A stretch of DNA of 64,000 nucleotides from Arachidicoccus terrestris (GTDB lineage: Bacteria > Bacteroidota > Bacteroidia > Chitinophagales > Chitinophagaceae): positions 3,472,001 to 3,536,000 of the forward strand of contig NZ_CP083387.1 in assembly GCF_020042345.1 (NCBI RefSeq), given 5' to 3'. The position numbers and the translations under genes were made by a program. The notes below the pieces were generated by a model. That model had not been told where the DNA came from. It saw nothing but the letters and a program-made list of their open reading frames with translations, and ran no database searches. Below, piece by piece: positions 6,517 through 15,813 of the stretch (positions within the stretch are counted from its first letter, which is position 1; each line of letters opens with the position of its first letter).

Positions 6517-8955
6517 ATGCATATTAAGCCCTCATCCCGTTACATGCTGGCTGTCCAACTCTGGGTAGCAGGGTTGATTATGGGGATGAGCGCCTGTGTG
6601 ACGGTTAAAAATCCACCCGTTGGTCAGCCATTTGTCTACGACTCAAAAATAGAATTAAAAAGCGATAATCTTTCCAAAGAAGAGGCCAAACTCCTTAAGA
6701 CAAACCTTGCTGAGTTTTGGGTAGACAGCCTCAGACCTCCTAAAGTACAGCGTTACTTTGTGGCGTACAGGATTGTTTCTCCACCGGTATTTGATACCGC
6801 CGGCATTGAAAAGTCTATTCAATTTATGGATAGCTATATGAATTCGGCCGGATATTATCAAGCGACCTTTAAAGATAGCGTCCGGGTCGATAGTACTTCT
6901 GCTCCGGGGCAGAAGAGAGTTACCGTGACAATGTATGTCGATCCCAATAAAGCAATGATCATTGATTCTCTGGGCTATGGACTGGCAGATACTGCCCTTC
7001 AACGAATTGCAATGGATAGGAGGGAGGCTTCTGCTATTGTCCCGCATAAGACAAAATTTACAAAAGAAAATATAGCTACAGAACTGGACCGCTTGGTCAA
7101 GAACTACCGCAATCTCGGATATTACAGAATTTCCAGGAATAACCTGATTGCCGAGACCGATACCACAGATGCGGCGCTCTTAAAACTAACGCTGGATCCG
7201 TTTGAACAAGCCATTAAAATGGCGCAGGCTGCGGCGAGAACCCGGGAAAACCCCTCTGCCGTCGTGATCGTCAAAGAAAGACCGCCCGAAGACACGACGC
7301 TTGTTAGTTCAAGGGCAAGGGATTTTGTGCGCTATAGGGTTGGACATATCAATTTTTTCCCTGAAACGGCCTCCACTGAGATTCCGGATTCTATTTTAAG
7401 GAATCTGCATGCATTTTCCGATGTTTTCGAGACCAGAAGGCGACATGTTTCCATTTATAATAAGGAAGGTAAGTTTATTCCAAAACCGATGCTTAGTCAT
7501 TTATATATGCGGGAGGGGGATTACTACAGTGACACCAGCTTTTATAAGACTATTAATAATCTGAGCGCCATTGGCGCCTGGCAACAAGTGGATTATCGGA
7601 ATTTTTTGCATGGAGATTCGGTGGACATGAACTTTTTTCTGGTGCCTGCCGTTAAACAAAATGTTACGGTGGATCTGGAAGGTAGCTGGAATACGGGAGA
7701 TTTTGTATCTTCTTCCAATATGTTTGGATTAGCCCTTAACCTGACTCATCGCAATAGAAACGTCTGGAAAAGGGCGATTCAGTCATTGACTAATCTGAGG
7801 ACCGGAGTAGAGCTGAATCTCGGCCAGTCCAACAGTTATTCCAACAGGTTATTGCAGACGCTGCAGATCGCGGGGTCACATTCTTACTCCTTTCCGCGCT
7901 TTATCGCTCCATTTCGCTTACGAAGCCGTAATCTGGATGCCATTCGCACCGTAGTCTCGGTCAATGGCAGTTATACCGACCGTAAGGATTATTTTCAATT
8001 CCGGTCCTTTGTGACCAACTGGGGGTACGAATGGAAAAAGGGTAATGCTTCGTGGCAATATAGGCCTATTAATTTTGAGCTATACTCACTGGATGTAAAA
8101 GAAGGGTTAGTGCAGGCTATGGAATACAATCCTTATCTTAAGAACGCCTTTAATACAGGTACAGTGCTCAGCCAACAGCTTAACTATAATGTCAGTTATC
8201 CTAATACACGCTTTCCGGGAAATAACTATTTTAGAGTCGGTGTAGAGGAATCGGGAACATTATTTGGATTAATCCCCGCGTTACGGGATCAGATTTACCG
8301 GTATTTTCGGGTTGAAGGGGAGTATATCAAACATTTTGATTTTGCTAAAACCCAATTAGCGCTCCGGGGTTTTGCAGGCGTAGGAGTTAATTATAGAGGG
8401 AAAGAAGACAAATTTGGAGGTGGCCTACCTTTTTATAAGCAATTTATTGCCGGTGGTCCTAATAGTATGCGTGCATGGGGACTAAGGCAACTTGGGCTTG
8501 GCTCCAATCTACAAAGTGACACGTCCAGTACATTCAGGGACCGTTATGGAGATATGCAACTAGAAGTAAATCTGGAATACAGATATCCTATATTTTCCAT
8601 TGGTGGGGTTAAATTCAATGGGGCTGTCTTTACTGATATAGGTAATATTTGGAATGTACGCAAAGATGAAAGCTTGCCTGATGCAGAATTCAGTATTGGC
8701 CGGTTGGGCAAGGATCTGGCCATTGCTTTAGGAACCGGTATACGGATGGATTTTAATTTTGTTGTGATCCGGGTTGATTTCGGTCTAAAACTCAAGGACC
8801 CGGCGAGGCTAAAAAATAACGGTTGGATGAGCATCCGTCATTTTACCTGGCGTAATAAAGAGTTTGAAGACGTTACGGCAGATAACCCTATTACGCATAA
8901 GCCATTGGTTCGCAATAATTACGGCATACAGCTGGGGATCGGCCTACCTTTCTAA
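6517..8955 (+). CDS. BamA/TamA-family outer-membrane assembly lipoprotein (TamL-like)
   Basis: This 812-residue protein has a hydrophobic leader ending in a lipobox (GMSAC, about residues 23-27), so it is probably a lipoprotein. The N-terminal half carries POTRA-like modules, for example VSIYNKEGKFIPKPMLSHLY and the REGDYYSDTSFYKTINNLS segment. The C-terminal half is a BamA-type 16-strand barrel (surface antigen domain), with YKQFIAGGPNSMRAWGLRQL as the conserved lid-loop region and LEYRYPIFSIG near the end. In Bacteroidota, lipid-modified TamA homologues (TamL) help insert or assemble surface proteins. No tamB gene is adjacent. The start at 6517 is supported by the promoter just upstream; 6544 is an alternative. 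Confidence 0.82.
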   Translation: MHIKPSSRYMLAVQLWVAGLIMGMSACVTVKNPPVGQPFVYDSKIELKSDNLSKEEAKLLKTNLAEFWVDSLRPPKVQRYFVAYRIVSPPVFDTAGIEKSIQFMDSYMNSAGYYQATFKDSVRVDSTSAPGQKRVTVTMYVDPNKAMIIDSLGYGLADTALQRIAMDRREASAIVPHKTKFTKENIATELDRLVKNYRNLGYYRISRNNLIAETDTTDAALLKLTLDPFEQAIKMAQAAARTRENPSAVVIVKERPPEDTTLVSSRARDFVRYRVGHINFFPETASTEIPDSILRNLHAFSDVFETRRRHVSIYNKEGKFIPKPMLSHLYMREGDYYSDTSFYKTINNLSAIGAWQQVDYRNFLHGDSVDMNFFLVPAVKQNVTVDLEGSWNTGDFVSSSNMFGLALNLTHRNRNVWKRAIQSLTNLRTGVELNLGQSNSYSNRLLQTLQIAGSHSYSFPRFIAPFRLRSRNLDAIRTVVSVNGSYTDRKDYFQFRSFVTNWGYEWKKGNASWQYRPINFELYSLDVKEGLVQAMEYNPYLKNAFNTGTVLSQQLNYNVSYPNTRFPGNNYFRVGVEESGTLFGLIPALRDQIYRYFRVEGEYIKHFDFAKTQLALRGFAGVGVNYRGKEDKFGGGLPFYKQFIAGGPNSMRAWGLRQLGLGSNLQSDTSSTFRDRYGDMQLEVNLEYRYPIFSIGGVKFNGAVFTDIGNIWNVRKDESLPDAEFSIGRLGKDLAIALGTGIRMDFNFVVIRVDFGLKLKDPARLKNNGWMSIRHFTWRNKEFEDVTADNPITHKPLVRNNYGIQLGIGLPF

Positions 8956-8988
8956 TAATCTAATGACGAGAGTACCTGATTAATAGTT

Positions 8989-10167
8989 TTAATACTTATA
9001 CGTTATCCAGCCGGATGGCGCTTTCAGATGCAGGCTTTTTGTGTCGGCAGCCTCGGTATGGCCCACAATTTTAGCTTCAATCCCCAGACTGGCAGCAATC
9101 TCTATCATAGACGCTGCAGCGGCCTTGCCGGTAAAAATCTCCAGACGATGGCCCATATTAAAAACCTGATACATTTCTGTGTCATCTGCGCCAGAGTTCT
9201 GACGAATTAATTCAAATATAGGAGGAACATCGAATAAGTTATCTTTCACGATCTTCAGATTGCAAGGGAGATATTTCATGCATTTTGTCTGTCCGCCACC
9301 GCTACAATGAATGGCACCGCTGATGTCTCCAAAATGTTTTTCCAGAAGAAGTTTCATAAGGGGGGCATAGGTTCTGGTAGGGGATAGAAGGAGTTTGCCT
9401 GCTGGAATTTCACCAAAGCCTTCGATTTTGATCAGATCCGTGACTTGTTGGTTGCCAATATAAACGACTTCACTTGGAAGCGTGGGTTCGAAGGTCTCTG
9501 GGTATTTTTCCGCATAATACTTACCCAGCACATCATGACGGGCGCTTGTAAGCCCGTTACTACCCAGGCCGCTATTGTATTGATCCTCATAAACAGCTTG
9601 CCCAGAGGAACCAAATCCCACTATAACCTGACCAGCTGAGATTTTTTCATTACTGATCACCCTGGATTTAGGTAATCGGGCGCTCATTGTTCCATTTACA
9701 GCGATCGTTCTGGCTACATCTCCTACATCAGCGGTCTCGCCGCCTAGATAATGGATATTAACTCCATATTCCTTTAATTGGTCAAAGAAATCCTGATTAC
9801 CTTTGATAATATGTTGCAGCACCTCACCAGGGATAAGCGTCTTATTCCGGTCAATTGTGGAGGAAAATAAAATGTTATCATAGATTCCCACACAAAGCAA
9901 ATCATCCAGATTCATGGCCACAGCATCTCTCGAAATACCTTCCCAAACGCTCAGATCTCCTGTTTCTTTCCAATATAGATAAGCCAGGATACTTTTGGTA
10001 CCTGCTCCATCGGCATGCATAATATTGATATAACGCTCATCACCGCCTAAATAATCGGGATACATTTTGCAAAAAGCATAGGGAAACAGGCCTTGATCTA
10101 AATTTTGAATGGCCTGATGTACTTCTTCTTTCTGGGCAGATACGCCACGTTGGGTATAAAGACTCAT
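8989..10167 (-). CDS. purM: phosphoribosylformylglycinamidine cyclo-ligase (AIR synthase)
   Basis: The product has PurM features: HADGAGTKSILAYLYWKETG near the N terminus, ISRDAVAMNLDDLLCVG with the conserved aspartates, GGETADVGD, and a C-terminal domain with GGGQTKCMKYL. It closes the imidazole ring in step five of purine synthesis (FGAM + ATP to AIR). The ATG at 10167 gives 392 residues; an in-frame TTG three codons earlier overlaps the -7 promoter element and is unlikely to be used. Like other Bacteroidota forms it is longer than the E. coli enzyme. It is convergent with the TamL-like gene and stands alone, not in a pur operon. Confidence 0.93.
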   Translation of the reverse strand: MSLYTQRGVSAQKEEVHQAIQNLDQGLFPYAFCKMYPDYLGGDERYINIMHADGAGTKSILAYLYWKETGDLSVWEGISRDAVAMNLDDLLCVGIYDNILFSSTIDRNKTLIPGEVLQHIIKGNQDFFDQLKEYGVNIHYLGGETADVGDVARTIAVNGTMSARLPKSRVISNEKISAGQVIVGFGSSGQAVYEDQYNSGLGSNGLTSARHDVLGKYYAEKYPETFEPTLPSEVVYIGNQQVTDLIKIEGFGEIPAGKLLLSPTRTYAPLMKLLLEKHFGDISGAIHCSGGGQTKCMKYLPCNLKIVKDNLFDVPPIFELIRQNSGADDTEMYQVFNMGHRLEIFTGKAAAASMIEIAASLGIEAKIVGHTEAADTKSLHLKAPSGWITYKY

Positions 10168-10173
10168 AGGCTG

Positions 10174-10181
10174 CAAAAGTA
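10174..10181 (-). promoter_or_regulatory. -7 promoter element of purM
   Basis: On the minus strand these bases read TACTTTTG, an exact match to TAnnTTTG. The element ends only 6 bases before the ATG, so the transcript should have almost no leader. No -33 TTTG is evident. Confidence 0.5.
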
Positions 10182-10254
10182 ATCGTATTCTTTAGCATTG
10201 AGAACTTTCAGAGGGCACTTTTTGGAAGATTATTCAAAACACAGACCATACTTG

Positions 10255-10292
10255 TTCAAAAAGAAAGGGGATCAGCCAAATTGCTGAACCCC
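10255..10292 (-). terminator. intrinsic terminator of the repeat-protein gene
   Basis: Read on the minus strand, a 10-bp stem with one mismatch (10283-10292 with 10267-10276, arm GGGGTTCAGC) is followed by a T-rich run to about 10255. It lies about 40 bases after the stop of the repeat-protein gene. Confidence 0.75.
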
Positions 10293-10329
10293 CCATTGAA
10301 AGCAAACTCATTTAATGTTAACGCTTTAA

Positions 10330-11226
10330 TTAAGTCAAAGACTCATTCTTTGTAATAACGGCTACAACAGGTGTGTTATCTGCCTGTAATGTGGCGTCTG
10401 CCTGATTTATAACAGCCACTGACGTTGTTGTAGAATCTGTTGTTGGAACAGAGTCTTTAGCTGGTTTATCTGTTGTGTCCCTTTTAGGAAGGGTAGTGGT
10501 GTCCTGAAAAAACTGGTTGTTCTGATAGGCTACCATAGCTACGTTTGAGGAACTAGTATCCTTTGCAGGCTGGTCCGTCGTATCCTTTTTAGGGTCAGAA
10601 GTGGTGTCCTGGAAAAACAGAGTCTGCTGAGGGGCCACCAATGCTAATGCCAGTGCAGAAGAGCTGGTGTCCTTTGTAGGTTGGTCTGTCGTATCCTTTT
10701 TAGGGTCCGTAGTAGTATCCTGATAAAACAGGGTCTGCTGAGGGGCTACCAATGCTAATGCCAGTGCAGAAGAGCTGGTGTCCTTTGTAGGCTGATCCGT
10801 CGTATCCTTTTTAGGGTCCGTAGTAGTATCCTGATAAAACAGGGTCTGCTGAGGGGCTACCAATGCTAATGCCAGTGCAGAAGAGCTGGTGTCCTTTGTA
10901 GGTTGATCTGTTGTATCTTTTTTGGGATCCGTAGTAGTATCCTGATAAAAGGCAGGAGCGGATTGAAAGCTTACCATAGCCAGACTTGATTTAGTAGTAT
11001 CTTCTGGTATAGTGGTAGTATCTTTTTTAGGATCGGTTGTATCAGATAACATGGCCATTGCTGTACCCTGCATGCTGTCTGTAGGAGGAACAGAGACCGT
11101 GTCCCTTGGAACTGTAATTGTATCCTGAGATGGTAATGTATCTTTTCCTGGTATTGTGTCCTGTCCGAAGCTAACGGTAGCGATCAGCATCGCAGCTGCC
11201 GCCATACTAAGATGATTGAATTTCAT
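10330..11226 (-). CDS. secreted Asp/Thr-rich tandem-repeat protein of unknown function
   Basis: The 298-residue product starts with a signal peptide (MKFNHLSMAAAAMLIATVSF, cleavage after about residue 21). The rest is low complexity, dominated by D-T-T-x-D-P-K-K blocks. Three near-identical units of 37 residues occupy residues 96-206; each runs from DTTTDPKKDTTDQPTKDTSS through SALALALVAPQQTLF to YQ or FQ. Diverged copies lie on both sides (residues 62-95, 207-241, 242-275). The alternation of a polar acidic segment with a short hydrophobic one (ALALALVAP) is regular. There are no cysteines and no sorting signal that I recognise. It could be a cell-envelope spacer or matrix protein, but no function can be assigned. 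Confidence 0.75.
   Translation of the reverse strand: MKFNHLSMAAAAMLIATVSFGQDTIPGKDTLPSQDTITVPRDTVSVPPTDSMQGTAMAMLSDTTDPKKDTTTIPEDTTKSSLAMVSFQSAPAFYQDTTTDPKKDTTDQPTKDTSSSALALALVAPQQTLFYQDTTTDPKKDTTDQPTKDTSSSALALALVAPQQTLFYQDTTTDPKKDTTDQPTKDTSSSALALALVAPQQTLFFQDTTSDPKKDTTDQPAKDTSSSNVAMVAYQNNQFFQDTTTLPKRDTTDKPAKDSVPTTDSTTTSVAVINQADATLQADNTPVVAVITKNESLT
10609..10941 (-). repeat. three tandem 111-bp repeats inside the secreted repeat protein gene
   Basis: Three in-frame units of 111 bases are nearly identical even at silent positions, which points to recent duplication or ongoing gene conversion. Flanking copies are more diverged. Unit number could change by slippage or recombination without breaking the frame. 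Confidence 0.85.
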
Positions 11227-11584
11227 AACTAAGTGTTTTTTTATAGGTTAATAATCCAACTGGGTAGTTCAGATATTATGCCGAACTGGAAAGTATATTG
11301 TTAAAAATATGATAATGATGGAAAATGTTGGAAATCAATTATAATATGTCAAACATTATAAAAATATTCTACAATAGAAGTTAATTGCAATTGAATACTA
11401 AATTTTGATAATGTATTGTTAATTAAATGGAATAAAAGACCTTTTTATCCTATTGTTTGAGCCCCTCAAACTTTACCAAATTAATACATTCATTCTATCA
11501 AATAATCAATTTCTCTTTGTAACTTTGCACATCGAAACAAAGAAGAGGCTAGAATCTGAAAGGATTGCCAAAAAAGGAGGAACA
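11227..11584. other. AT-rich gap upstream of the suf operon
   Basis: This divergent intergenic stretch separates the repeat-protein gene from sufA. It is very AT-rich and holds the suf promoter element at 11520-11527. A longer in-frame reading of sufA back to 11453 runs through this promoter and is rejected. Confidence 0.6.
11520..11527 (+). promoter_or_regulatory. -7 promoter element of the suf operon
   Basis: TAACTTTG matches TAnnTTTG exactly and is followed by GCAC, a common context. No clear TTTG lies 19-21 bases upstream, so strength or activator need is unknown. The leader to sufA would be about 50 bases. Confidence 0.5.
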
Positions 11585-11911
11585 ATGATTACCGTTTCTG
11601 ATGCAGCAAAGGCCTATATTGACAAGTTACAAGGAGAACAGCCTGATAGTAAGGGTAAGTTTATCCGCGTAGGGGTACGTGGCGGAGGTTGTTCCGGCCT
11701 GGAATATCAGCTCGAATTTGACAGTGAAAAAAGGCCGGATGATCAGGTATTTGAGGATAAAGGGGTTACGGTTCTGGTGGATCGAAAAAGCCTGTTGTAT
11801 TTATTCGGAACTGAATTGGATTATTCAGGCGGCCTGAATGGAAAAGGACTTTTTTTCAATAATCCGAATGCGACCAGAACCTGCAGCTGCGGCGAGAGTT
11901 TCGCAGTGTAG
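11585..11911 (+). CDS. sufA: A-type iron-sulfur carrier protein SufA/IscA
   Basis: The 108-residue product starts at an ATG with a strong ribosome site just upstream (AAGGAGG), unusual for this genome and decisive for the start. It has the HesB/IscA pattern: RVGVRGGGCSGLEYQL supplies the first cluster-ligating cysteine, and the C-terminal TCSCGESF supplies the other two. A-type proteins accept Fe-S clusters from the SufBCD scaffold and pass them to target enzymes. It heads a run of seven same-strand genes for cluster assembly, with sufB 30 bases downstream. Confidence 0.93.
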   Translation: MITVSDAAKAYIDKLQGEQPDSKGKFIRVGVRGGGCSGLEYQLEFDSEKRPDDQVFEDKGVTVLVDRKSLLYLFGTELDYSGGLNGKGLFFNNPNATRTCSCGESFAV

Positions 11912-11941
11912 TGTATCGTACTATTAAATTTATTTTTCGAA

Positions 11942-13426
11942 ATGGCGAATAAGGAAAAAGATGAGGATATATTAGAACAGATATCCAATCAGGAATATGA
12001 GTTCGGTTTTTCTACCGATATAGAGATGGATGTTTTGCCAGCCGGTTTAAACGAGGATGTCATCCGTTTTATTTCCCAGAAAAAAAATGAACCTGAGTGG
12101 TTGCTGCAATGGCGCCTGAAGGGACTACATACTTTCGAGCGTCAGCCGATGCCCGAATGGCAAAATTTTGAAATGCCTGAGATCGATTTTCAGGGGATTT
12201 CATACTATGCGGCACCCAAAAAGAAAAAGAAGCTCGGTAGCATGGATGAAGTAGATCCGGAATTACTGGCAACTTTTGAAAAACTAGGGATCCCCTTGAA
12301 TGAGCAAAAGATTCTCGCGGGAGTAGAAGAACTGGAAGGCGAAAAACCACAGGTAGCCGTAGATGCAGTTTTTGACAGTGTTTCTGTTGCAACTACCTTC
12401 AAAGCTGAATTAAGTAAACTGGGCATTATTTTCTGTTCTATCAGTGAAGCTGTACAAGAGCATCCTGAATTGGTTCGTAAATATTTGGGAACAGTGGTTC
12501 CTTATTCTGATAATAAGTTCGCGTCCTTGAATACCGCGGCATTTTCTGACGGTTCCTTTGTCTACATCCCGAAAGGAGTACGCTGCCCGATGGAACTTTC
12601 CACTTATTTCAGGATCAATACCGAGAATACAGGTCAGTTTGAAAGAACGTTGATTATTGCTGATGAAGGCGCTTATGTCAGCTACCTGGAAGGTTGCACT
12701 GCACCAAAAAGAGATGAGAATCAACTACATGCAGCGATCGTCGAATTGATCGCCATGGATAATGCAGAAATCAAGTATTCTACGGTGCAGAACTGGTTTC
12801 CGGGTGATAAAGAAGGCAAAGGCGGTATTTATAATTTTGTAACCAAAAGAGGGGCCTGCAGAGGTAAAAATTCCAAGATTTCCTGGACGCAAGTCGAAAC
12901 CGGGTCTGCTATTACTTGGAAATATCCTAGTGTTATTTTACAGGGAGACAACTCTGTCGGAGAGTTCTACTCAGTGGCGGTGACTAAGAACAAGCAGATC
13001 GCTGATACCGGTACTAAGATTTATCATTTAGGAAAGAACACCCGTAGCCGGATTATCTCTAAAGGTATTTCTGCCGGATTTGGACAAAACAGCTATCGTG
13101 GATTGGTCCAGGTCGGAGCGAAAGCAGAAGGTGCACGTAATTTTACGCAGTGCGATTCCCTTTTGATCGGAGATCTATGTGGTGCACATACTTTCCCATA
13201 CATTGAGTCAAAAAATAATACGGCGACCATCGAACACGAGGCAACAACTTCCAAGATTGGTGAGGATCAGATTTTCTACCTGAACCAGAGAGGAATTGAC
13301 ACCGAACAGGCGGTTGCCCTGATCGTTAATGGTTATGCGAGAGAGGTGCTTAATCAGCTTCCCATGGAATTTGCTGTTGAAGCGCAAAAACTTCTTAGTC
13401 TGACCCTTGAAGGTAGTGTGGGTTAA
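11942..13426 (+). CDS. sufB: Fe-S cluster scaffold component SufB
   Basis: This 494-residue protein has typical SufB length and sequence: [38 protein letters not shown], and the right-handed beta-helix core ending with [19 protein letters not shown] and the [20 protein letters not shown] motif. SufB forms the SufBCD scaffold with SufD and the ATPase SufC, on which sulfur from SufS/SufE is built into clusters. The acidic N-terminal extension ([19 protein letters not shown]) is usual for the family. It sits between sufA and sufC in the operon. Confidence 0.97.
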   Translation: MANKEKDEDILEQISNQEYEFGFSTDIEMDVLPAGLNEDVIRFISQKKNEPEWLLQWRLKGLHTFERQPMPEWQNFEMPEIDFQGISYYAAPKKKKKLGSMDEVDPELLATFEKLGIPLNEQKILAGVEELEGEKPQVAVDAVFDSVSVATTFKAELSKLGIIFCSISEAVQEHPELVRKYLGTVVPYSDNKFASLNTAAFSDGSFVYIPKGVRCPMELSTYFRINTENTGQFERTLIIADEGAYVSYLEGCTAPKRDENQLHAAIVELIAMDNAEIKYSTVQNWFPGDKEGKGGIYNFVTKRGACRGKNSKISWTQVETGSAITWKYPSVILQGDNSVGEFYSVAVTKNKQIADTGTKIYHLGKNTRSRIISKGISAGFGQNSYRGLVQVGAKAEGARNFTQCDSLLIGDLCGAHTFPYIESKNNTATIEHEATTSKIGEDQIFYLNQRGIDTEQAVALIVNGYAREVLNQLPMEFAVEAQKLLSLTLEGSVG

Positions 13427-13492
13427 TTATAATATAATGACCGACACTTTTATTATTATTTCATCGAATATTAAACATAGCAGAATCATCGA

Positions 13493-14242
13493 ATGTTAAG
13501 CATTAAAAATTTATACGCATCTGTCGAAGATAAACAAATATTAAAAGGGATCAACCTCGAAGTAGGTGCCGGTGAGGTACATGCGATCATGGGCCCTAAC
13601 GGTTCCGGTAAGAGTTCCCTGGCTTCTGTACTCGCAGGCCGGGAAAATTATGAAGTGACTGAAGGCGCTGTTGAAATGGATGGTAAGGACCTGTTGGAAC
13701 TCTCTCCTGAAGACAGGGCCCGTGAAGGCCTGTTCATGGCTTTTCAGTATCCGGTAGAGATTCCAGGTGTATCGAATATTAATTTCCTGAAAACAGCATT
13801 AAATGAAATCCGGACTTATCACGGTAAAGCGCCTCTGGATGCCAAAAGTTTTCTGCAGTTGACAAAAGAGAAACAAAAATTAGTCGAGTTTGATGCCAAG
13901 CTGGTAAATCGTTCGCTGAATGAAGGATTTTCAGGAGGAGAGAAAAAACGCAATGAAATTCTGCAGCTAGCCATGCTGGAACCCAAGCTGGCTATTTTGG
14001 ATGAAACAGATTCAGGGCTGGATATTGATGCACTGCGAATTGTCTCCAATGGCGTGAATAAGCTCCGCTCTAAAAACAATTCCTTTATTCTGATTACCCA
14101 CTACCAGCGTTTACTGGAGTATATCGTGCCTGATTTTGTTCATGTGCTTTACAATGGCCGTATCGTTAAATCCGGGGGAAAAGAATTAGCCCTTGAACTG
14201 GAAGAAAAAGGGTACGACTGGATCAAGGAAGAAAATAAGTAA
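13493..14242 (+). CDS. sufC: Fe-S assembly ATPase SufC
   Basis: The 249-residue ABC-type ATPase shows Walker A (GPNGSGKSS), the Q-loop (AFQYPVEIPG), the signature region GFSGGEKKRNEILQ, Walker B (LAILDETDSGLD) and the switch histidine in ILITHYQR. The signature reads FSGGEKKR rather than LSGGQ, as usual in SufC. It powers conformational change of SufBCD during cluster assembly in the cytosol. It follows sufB by 66 bases and precedes sufD. Confidence 0.97.
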   Translation: MLSIKNLYASVEDKQILKGINLEVGAGEVHAIMGPNGSGKSSLASVLAGRENYEVTEGAVEMDGKDLLELSPEDRAREGLFMAFQYPVEIPGVSNINFLKTALNEIRTYHGKAPLDAKSFLQLTKEKQKLVEFDAKLVNRSLNEGFSGGEKKRNEILQLAMLEPKLAILDETDSGLDIDALRIVSNGVNKLRSKNNSFILITHYQRLLEYIVPDFVHVLYNGRIVKSGGKELALELEEKGYDWIKEENK

Positions 14243-14340
14243 TTTTTATGTATAGTCGGTGTTACGTGAACATACATCGGCACTATGTGATGTAACTGTT
14301 GATTAAAGTGGTTATGTTACGTTATAATAACTCAAATTGT

Positions 14341-15681
14341 ATGTCTCAACAAGTAGTCGAAAATTCTTTATATGACAATTTGATTAAAGAATTTGAACAG
14401 ACTTATCAGAAAAACCAGGGGGAAGAACCCGAAGCACTTCTTCAGAAAAGAGAAGCGGCATTGGGTGCCTTCCAGTGTGCAGGGATTCCTACAATCAAAA
14501 ACGAAGAATGGCGCTTCACTAATCTGGCGCCCTTTCTGAAAGATAATTATCAAATGCAGCCCTCAGGTATCCTGAGTAGGGAAACTGTTGAAAAAGCAAT
14601 TTCGAAGGCGCGGATCAAAGGGCTGGATGCCTATAAACTTGTTCTGGTCAATGGTGCGATCGATTTTAGTTACAGCGAACTGCCGGAACAAATGCAAGGG
14701 TGGACCTTACTATCAGTTGCAGATATTAGGGGTACAGAAAGTTTTGCCAACCAGGTAAACAGCAGTTTGCCTATTGAGAAATTTCCTTTTGCAGCTATAA
14801 ATACTGCCTGCTTTACCGATGGTTTTTATTTAGAGCTGCAAAAGGATTTCAGGTTGGATAAGCCCTTGCAGGTCATTCATGTGTACGGTGACACCGAATG
14901 TCTTTTCCTGCAGCCCAGAAATATCATCAAAGTCCGCCGTGGTGCTTCTGCAGAAGTACTGGAGTCAAGTGTCTGTGTATCCGGGCAGGTCTTATTTGTC
15001 AATGGTGTGACAGAGATCCAGGTGGAAGAAAATGCACATTTTAAACATGCTCATCTTCAGGTAGGACGCCCCCAGGAACGCTGGATCATGCATACACAGG
15101 TACAGCAATTAAGGGATAGCCGTTATGATAATTACACGATAACTTTACCACAGGCAGACCTCGTACGCAATAATTTGAATGTGAGTCTGGATGGACCAAA
15201 CACTGAGACCCATCTGTATGGTCTTTATATGGTGGAAGATAAGCATCTTGTTGACAATCATTCATTAGTGGACCATCGTCATCCGAACTGTATGAGCAAC
15301 CAACTGTATAAAGGAGTGATTCTTGACGGCGGTAAAGGCGTTTTTAACGGTAAGATCTATGTCCACCGTCCAGCCCAGAAAACCAATGCTTTCCAGCAAA
15401 ACAATAATCTATTATTCAGCCCGAATGGCACGATCAATTCTAAGCCACAGCTGGAAATTTATGCAGATGACGTTAAATGCAGCCATGGTAGCACGGTAGG
15501 CCAGTTTGATGAAGAGGCATTGTTTTATTTACGTTCCCGCGGTATAGGGGCAGAAACAGCCCATAGTCTTATGGTTACAGCCTTTGCTTTTGATGTGACC
15601 AGTAAGATCGAAAATGAGGCGTTGCGGGATCATATCGAGCACCTGATCGAAAAAACGATCTCTTCCGCTCAGCAGCTATAA
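14341..15681 (+). CDS. sufD: Fe-S cluster assembly protein SufD
   Basis: From the ATG at 14341 the protein is 446 residues, starting MSQQVVENSLYDN; an in-frame ATG at 14299 would add 14 residues unlike the family. The N-terminal part has the SufD-type NEEWRFTNLAPF motif. The C-terminal beta-helix holds DVKCSHGSTVGQFDEEALFY, with the conserved cysteine and histidine, then LRSRGIGAETAHSLMVTAFA. SufD pairs with SufB to form the scaffold and contributes to iron entry. A strong hairpin follows within 40 bases. Confidence 0.95.
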   Translation: MSQQVVENSLYDNLIKEFEQTYQKNQGEEPEALLQKREAALGAFQCAGIPTIKNEEWRFTNLAPFLKDNYQMQPSGILSRETVEKAISKARIKGLDAYKLVLVNGAIDFSYSELPEQMQGWTLLSVADIRGTESFANQVNSSLPIEKFPFAAINTACFTDGFYLELQKDFRLDKPLQVIHVYGDTECLFLQPRNIIKVRRGASAEVLESSVCVSGQVLFVNGVTEIQVEENAHFKHAHLQVGRPQERWIMHTQVQQLRDSRYDNYTITLPQADLVRNNLNVSLDGPNTETHLYGLYMVEDKHLVDNHSLVDHRHPNCMSNQLYKGVILDGGKGVFNGKIYVHRPAQKTNAFQQNNNLLFSPNGTINSKPQLEIYADDVKCSHGSTVGQFDEEALFYLRSRGIGAETAHSLMVTAFAFDVTSKIENEALRDHIEHLIEKTISSAQQL

Positions 15682-15716
15682 TATTTACCGCTTCCTTATG
15701 TGAAAGGAAGTATAAT

Positions 15717-15750
15717 AAGGAGCCGGGGAGACCATACTCCCCGGCTCCTT
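15717..15750 (+). terminator. strong hairpin between sufD and sufS (terminator or attenuator)
   Basis: A perfect 14-bp, GC-rich stem (15717-15730 with 15737-15750; arm AAGGAGCCGGGGAG) closes a 6-base loop. Only three T follow the arm's central GC block before a G, so termination is probably partial. It divides the suf operon into sufABCD and sufSET. Confidence 0.7.
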
Positions 15751-15813
15751 TGCTAATAACCATCAGGTAATTTTATATTACCTTTGTTATACCCTATATT
15801 ATCCATCATTTGA

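Noticed and set aside
11453-11584. Longer N terminus for sufA from an upstream ATG
   Set aside because: The extension runs through the operon's -7 element and is unlike A-type carriers. The ATG at 11585 has a strong ribosome site (AAGGAGG).
15780-15813. Separate promoter directly before sufS
   Set aside because: A TTTG at 15783-15786 is present but the expected TAnnTTTG at proper distance has two mismatches and overlaps the start codon.
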